NCBI GenBank assembly: GCA_947306375.1
Contig: CAMZGJ010000011.1
Location: 1-14,292 of the forward strand
Length of the DNA stretch: 14,292 bases
Direction of reading: 5' to 3'
Source: an uncultured Spirochaetales bacterium
Lineage (GTDB): Bacteria; Spirochaetota; Spirochaetia; Sphaerochaetales; Sphaerochaetaceae
Position 1 is the first letter of the stretch, and each line of letters starts with the position of its first letter. The notes beneath the pieces are model-generated. The model was not told the origin of the DNA and did no database searches. It was given only the letters and a program-made list of their open reading frames with translations. A program made the translations under genes and the position numbers. Below are positions 13,907-14,292 of the stretch, piece after piece.

Positions 13907-14292
13907 TTGTCAGGACATTAAGCCCCACAAGACTCTGGTAGGTAACCTCTTTTGCCATTTTCATGACCATACGGATTCCCAGGTCTTTCATCGGATCCTT
14001 TGAATTGTTTCTCTTCTGAACACGCTCAATGGGATTGAAATGCACGCAGTCATCCTTGATTCTGAGAACCAGGGAATCCTCACTGTAAATGGCCCGGACC
14101 TGCACAATATGACTCTTGTTGTCCTTAGTAAAGCCGTGAAGGACAACGTTTGAGACCATCTCCTCAAGGCATAACTCTGCGTGCATAGCAGAGGAACTGT
14201 CCATACCGTGGTCAAGACAGAAGGCATGGACCTTCTCGGCCATGTTCACAGTTTCCTCTATGGTCCGGATGTCACACTCCAGCCTGTCATTT
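13896..14292 (-). CDS. RsbW/SpoIIAB-like ATP-binding (HATPase_c) domain, C-terminal part of a gene cut by the window
   Basis: This is an anti-sigma-factor-type GHKL kinase domain. The N box ELCLEEMVSNVVLHG holds the Mg-binding Glu and Asn. DDCVHFNP is the G1-like box, and LGIRMVMKMAK is the G2 box before the end GLNVLTIRL. A GTG at 14249 could serve as a start, but the frame is open without a stop up to the window edge. The extra upstream residues (NDRLECDIRTIEETVNMA) also fit the start of this domain, so the true N-terminus lies outside. In gut anaerobes similar domains occur at the C-terminus of longer, sometimes membrane-bound proteins; that is from memory. It may phosphorylate or bind a regulatory partner. 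It converges on the symporter gene, overlapping it by 11 bases. Confidence 0.83.
   Translation of the reverse strand, partial: NDRLECDIRTIEETVNMAEKVHAFCLDHGMDSSSAMHAELCLEEMVSNVVLHGFTKDNKSHIVQVRAIYSEDSLVLRIKDDCVHFNPIERVQKRNNSKDPMKDLGIRMVMKMAKEVTYQSLVGLNVLTIRL
13902..13914. other. Small inverted repeat at the convergent gene ends
   Basis: CCTGA, a three-base centre TTG, then TCAGG forms a 5-bp stem just at the overlapping 3' ends of the symporter and the ATPase-domain gene. It has no U-tract and is too short to be a convincing intrinsic terminator. Confidence 0.25.

Overview
The window looks like chromosomal DNA of an anaerobic, probably host-associated bacterium with GC content near 50% by eye. 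A Treponema-like spirochaete is my best guess. The reasons are the family mix: a membrane polyferredoxin fused to a TlpA domain, a C-terminal CTEC membrane protein of the Clostridioides CD1871A type, several MATE transporters, and an RsbW-like ATPase domain of a kind I associate with gut anaerobes. A Bacillota origin cannot be excluded. No rRNA, tRNA, CRISPR array, insertion sequence or riboswitch is visible, and no convincing intrinsic terminator was found.

Left part (1-3456), mostly minus strand. The first 85 bases may be the tail of a plus-strand gene. Next is a MATE transporter gene split by a one-base frameshift (156-1498). Upstream of it on the minus strand is a two-gene unit: a class II aldolase followed 20 bases later by an MtaD-type MTA/SAH/5'-deoxyadenosine deaminase. 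Together these suggest salvage of the nucleoside by-products of S-adenosylmethionine.

Middle (3457-9018). A divergent intergenic region with a promoter-like element and a perfect 8-bp inverted repeat precedes a plus-strand acyl-CoA synthetase. That gene is interrupted by one in-frame TGA at 4476-4478 and otherwise stays open to 5216. It converges, with no gap, on a minus-strand run: an intact MATE transporter, a two-domain RluA-family pseudouridine synthase whose GTG start overlaps the MATE stop, and a CobW/COG0523 GTPase with a histidine-rich metal-binding loop.

Right part (9019-13906). This is the most interesting region: a tightly packed plus-strand operon behind a good promoter. It encodes an exported multidomain TlpA-like thioredoxin, a three-helix membrane protein ending in a CTEC motif, a NapH-like membrane polyferredoxin fused to an extracytoplasmic TlpA domain, and a cysteine-rich DAACS-family symporter with altered ion and substrate motifs. 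I infer a conduit that carries electrons from cytoplasmic iron-sulfur proteins across the membrane to extracytoplasmic thiols, coupled to uptake of an unknown solute. It would be functionally analogous to DsbD/CcdA but built from iron-sulfur clusters.

Right edge. A minus-strand RsbW/SpoIIAB-like ATPase domain (13896 to beyond 14292) overlaps the symporter gene tail to tail. It is cut by the window and is probably the C-terminus of a longer protein.

Two disrupted genes lie within 4.5 kb of each other, so either sequencing errors or real gene decay should be considered for the left half.
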